64,000 nucleotides of DNA, taken from NCBI RefSeq assembly GCF_015354405.1, contig NZ_JADKYP010000016.1, forward strand, positions 62,001-126,000. The letters run 5' to 3'. The notes under the pieces are model-generated. The model had not been told where the DNA came from and did no database searches. It saw only the letters and a list, made by a program, of their open reading frames with translations. The translations under genes were made by a program, and so were the position numbers. Below, one piece after another: positions 61,528-64,000 of this stretch. The stretch comes from Nocardia sp. BSTN01. Its GTDB lineage: Bacteria; Actinomycetota; Actinomycetes; Mycobacteriales; Mycobacteriaceae. Position 1 is the stretch's first letter; every line of letters begins with the position of its first letter.

Positions 61528-62306
61528 TTACGAGAGTTGAGGGCTTGGTTGGATGTCCAGCCACAGCGTCTCATACTCGCTCGGGCTGAGGTGGCCGAGG
61601 TAGGAGTGCCGGCGTTCGGTGTTGTAAAAGTTGTCGATCCAGTCGGCCATCGCGATCGTCAATTCAAGGGTTGTCGGCCATTTCCTGGTATTGAGGAGTT
61701 CGGTCTGCATCCGCCCCCAAAACGATTCCATCGCTGCATTGTCGAAGTAATCCCCGACAGTCCCGAACGACGGCAGAAGACGATGCCGTCGCAGGTTCTC
61801 ACCGAACGACCACGACGTGAATTGCGTTCCGTGATCGGCATGCAGTATCAAGCCAGTGCTGGTCGCTCGCAATAGTCTTTTCCGTCTCTCGCTGGGTGTT
61901 CGGTGATGTCGGTGCACCACAGCTGGTTCGGGCGAGCAGCGGTGAAGGCGCGGTTCACCAGGTCCGCGGGAGTGCTCACCTTGAGCATCGGGTGACCGCG
62001 ACGTTTGCGTCTGGGCAGGCCGAACAGCCCACGCTCAGCCATGATTGAGGCGACCAGCTTGTGGTTGACGATCATCTCGCACTCGGCCAGCAACGCGGCC
62101 TTGATCCGGCGTTTGCCGTAGGTGCCGCGAGACTGGGTATGAATGCGGGATATCTCGTCCGCGACCACGATTCTGCGAATTGTTCTGGTGGACAACGGCT
62201 GCCGCCGCTGTCGCAGAAATGTGGATCTGTGTACACCAGCAGCACGGCAGGCGGCCCGCCCTGAATGTCCGAGCGCGATCAGCCCTTCGACGACCGCGAT
62301 TCGCAT
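61528..62306 (-). pseudogene. IS3-family transposase orfB, broken
   Basis: The N-terminal part (61848-62306) has GHSGRAACRAAGVHRSTFLR and QLWCTDITEHPARDGKDYC with the first catalytic Asp. The C-terminal part (61528-61920, another frame) has LILHADHGTQFTSWSF with the second Asp and FDNAAMESFWGRMQTELLN with the Glu. About 35-40 residues that should join YC to the second part are missing around 61,865-61,875, and the frame is shifted. It is therefore inactive by itself. Reads on from orfA through a CCCCAAAA slippery sequence near 62,307-62,314. Confidence 0.85.
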
Positions 62307-62563
62307 TTTGGGGACACCACCGCCTGCGCATCGAACAATTCGCAGGCGTCGCGGGTGAGTTTCAATTCGGCTTCCAACGCAGCGATCCGTTTGTTCGCTG
62401 CGGCCAGTTCATCGGCTTCCACGCTCGGGATACCCTCTCGGACACCCGCATCGATGAGGACCTGCGCCTTCCATCGGAACAAGGTGGCAGGCGAGATCCC
62501 TGTCTCGGCCGCGATCTCGGCGACGGGCTCGCCGGCTCGCAGGCGAGCGCACACTTGTGTCAA
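62279..62563 (-). CDS. IS3-family transposase orfA (HTH)
   Basis: 94 aa: VCARLRAGEPVAEIAAETGI, SPATLFRWKAQVLIDAGVRE, SVEADELAAANKRIAALEAE. This is the HTH plus leucine-zipper of IS3-type OrfA. It overlaps orfB by 28 nt; the overlap contains CCCCAAAA, which fits -1 frameshifting to make OrfAB. A few N-terminal residues may be lost where the neighbouring ISL3-type remnant begins. With orfB broken the element cannot move alone. Confidence 0.8.
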   Translation of the reverse strand: MTQVCARLRAGEPVAEIAAETGISPATLFRWKAQVLIDAGVREGIPSVEADELAAANKRIAALEAELKLTRDACELFDAQAVVSPKCESRSSKG

Positions 62564-62618
62564 TGCCGACCCAATCCTGGATCTGGCACGCTTTCCGTGA
62601 TTTCGCGCGCTCGATGGT

Positions 62619-63999
62619 TCAGTCGCTGAGCAGGATTCGCTTGCGGAGCAGGTCGAGGTTGGCGCGACCGAACATCTGGCGTTTGATCATTTTGATGCGA
62701 TTGACGTGGCCTTCGACCGCGCCGCTGTTCCATTCCATCGTCAGTCCTGCGGTGGCGGCGTCCTGGTCGCGGCGTAGACCGCGAACGAACGAACGAGTGC
62801 AGGGCAGGGTGATCATCGGCGTCGACGGCTTTCATCCAGGCTTCCAGCTCGCTGCCGCGCCGGTGCCGCATCATGTCGGCGAAACTGCGGACATGGTCGG
62901 CCAGTTCGCCAATTCAGGGCTGGCGGTGAGGATCGCGTCGAGTTGCCGCTGCTGGTCGGGTGTGAGGCCGGCGGGATCGGTCATCAGCCAGGACGTGGCC
63001 CGTCGCACTGTGGGCGGTTTGGGCGGTGTCCGCGCGACCTGGTCGCCGGTGCGGAATTGGTGCAGGTATTTCCGCAGGATCTTGTCACTGCCGCGGTAGC
63101 CACGAGCCTTGATCTCGACAAACAGTTGAGTGGCATTAGTGCAGCCCTCGTTCCACCGTTGGTGCAGATAGGGCTTGTAATCCTCGAGAATGCTGCGACG
63201 GAACCCGGTCCGGTTGTTGACCAGCAGCTCGTGCGGGCTGGCAGCGCGGGCGAACCGACGGGCGGTGCCGCGAGCCTAACCCAGGTCTGCGGCTATGCGG
63301 CGGATGCTGCGGCCCTCGGCGAGCAGTTGATGCACCGCTTCGTAGCGCAGCCGGGTGCGCACGGCGGTCCGGTCGGTCCGCTCGGCCGGCCCCAAAGGCA
63401 TCGGGGATGGTGCTGGCGTGGTGGCCGGTTGCGGTGACATGGGTTCGGACTCGTCGGCGATGGCGGCCGCGAGGTATCGACGATGGGTGGTGACGGCTCG
63501 TTCGACCGCTTCGCCGAGGTTGTGCCACATGTGCCAGCGGTCGGCGACCTGCACGGCGTTCGGGGCGCCCGAGCGGATAGCGTCGGCGTAGGCGCCGCCG
63601 CGATCGCGGCATACGATCTCGATACCCGGACGGTCGCGCAGCCACCTCGCCAAGGTCTCGATGGTGCGATCGGGCAGGACCTCGACCGGACGCCGGGTTT
63701 GCATGTCGATGAGGATCGTGCCGTAGTGGTGGCCCCGGCGCAGCGCGAAGTCGTCGACGCCGAGCACCGTCGGGACCGGCGCTGCCGGATCGGGTAGCGC
63801 TCTGATCTGCCGCAACAGTGTCATCCGGCTCACCGCGGCGGCCAGATGCCGGGTCAACCGCGCACCGGGGCGACCGCCCAAGGCCAGTGCCACAGCGCGC
63901 AAGAGCCGCTGCAACACCGTGGTGCGCCGCGCGTGCCGCCCGGACAACTCGGGCACCTGCTCAGCGAAAGTCTTTCTGCCGCAATCAGTGTTGTCGCAG
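62619..63999 (-). pseudogene. ISL3-family transposase, degenerate and cut by window edge
   Basis: The N-terminal zinc motif (CDNTDCGRKTFAEQVPELSG) is at the window edge. DDE residues are in VLGVDDFALRRGHHYG and EIVCRDRGGAYADAI, and the Glu in WNSGAVEGHVNRIKMIKRQM. The reading frame is broken three times: an in-frame TAG at 63276-63278 after IAADLG, a 1-nt deletion near 62,913, and a 4-nt TTCG duplication near 62,785. All pieces are otherwise collinear with a full-length ISL3 transposase, so it is recently decayed. Confidence 0.85.
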
Positions 64000-64000
64000 A

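Overview
The window is high-GC actinomycete DNA. Gene content and order over the first ~38.8 kb follow the conserved chromosomal block of mycolic-acid bacteria around sigA (in Mycobacterium tuberculosis terms: sigA, ppgK, suhB, cei, the Rv2699c-Rv2693c homologues with dut, ceoC/ceoB, the Rv2690c transporter, a TrmA-like methyltransferase, dxs, an RNase D-like gene, hemE, hemY, hemQ, msrB, aftC, an Rv2672-type lipoprotein, an Rv2671-type reductase, zapE). AftC, an arabinogalactan arabinofuranosyltransferase, points to a mycolata cell wall; overall the window looks like Nocardia or a close relative.

Layout. 1-9.8 kb: housekeeping and envelope genes. 9.9-15.5 kb: a SigD/ShbA-type sigma factor, two potassium-uptake regulators, a large APC-type transporter and an RNA methyltransferase. 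15.5-24.8 kb: a SIMPL protein, dxs, an enoyl-CoA hydratase, an RNase D-like protein, DUF3000, and the haem genes hemE, hemY and hemQ (coproporphyrin-dependent route). 25-31.3 kb: msrB, aftC, a secreted hydrolase-fold lipoprotein, a RibD-type reductase, zapE and a secreted tyrosine phosphatase. 31.3-38.8 kb: more accessory genes (GNAT, two MFS exporters, two nuclease-fold proteins of unknown role, an ArsR-type regulator, an SRPBCC protein). At least eight genes in this chromosomal part have a -10 hexamer of the form TANNNT exactly 6-7 nt before the start codon, which predicts leaderless transcripts.

At 38,941-38,968 lies an isolated tRNA 3' end (T-arm, acceptor, CCA; it looks like tRNA-Val) still followed by its terminator but with no 5' half. 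A tyrosine integrase starts 150 bp further on. Everything to the right is an integrated element whose far end is outside the window. Its first module is satellite- or prophage-like: int, xis, HNH nuclease, primase-polymerase/ATPase, and a cluster of GGAACAG motifs that looks like a replication origin. No virion genes are seen.

The element then carries a five-gene minus-strand operon (44.0-55.95 kb): SNF2 helicase with DUF3883, DUF1643-like protein, DUF1156 DNA methyltransferase, DUF262/DUF1524 nuclease, and a HEPN-DUF499 ATPase. This is a restriction-modification-like anti-phage system that is neither BREX nor DISARM. Divergent from it is a three-gene cassette (56.46-61.36 kb): a C2H2 zinc-finger protein, a long disordered/coiled-coil protein, and an Hsp70-like ATPase ending in a zinc ribbon, with tight translational coupling. 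I recognise no described system with this composition, and it is my best candidate for a new one. The window closes with two decayed insertion sequences (IS3-type and ISL3-type).
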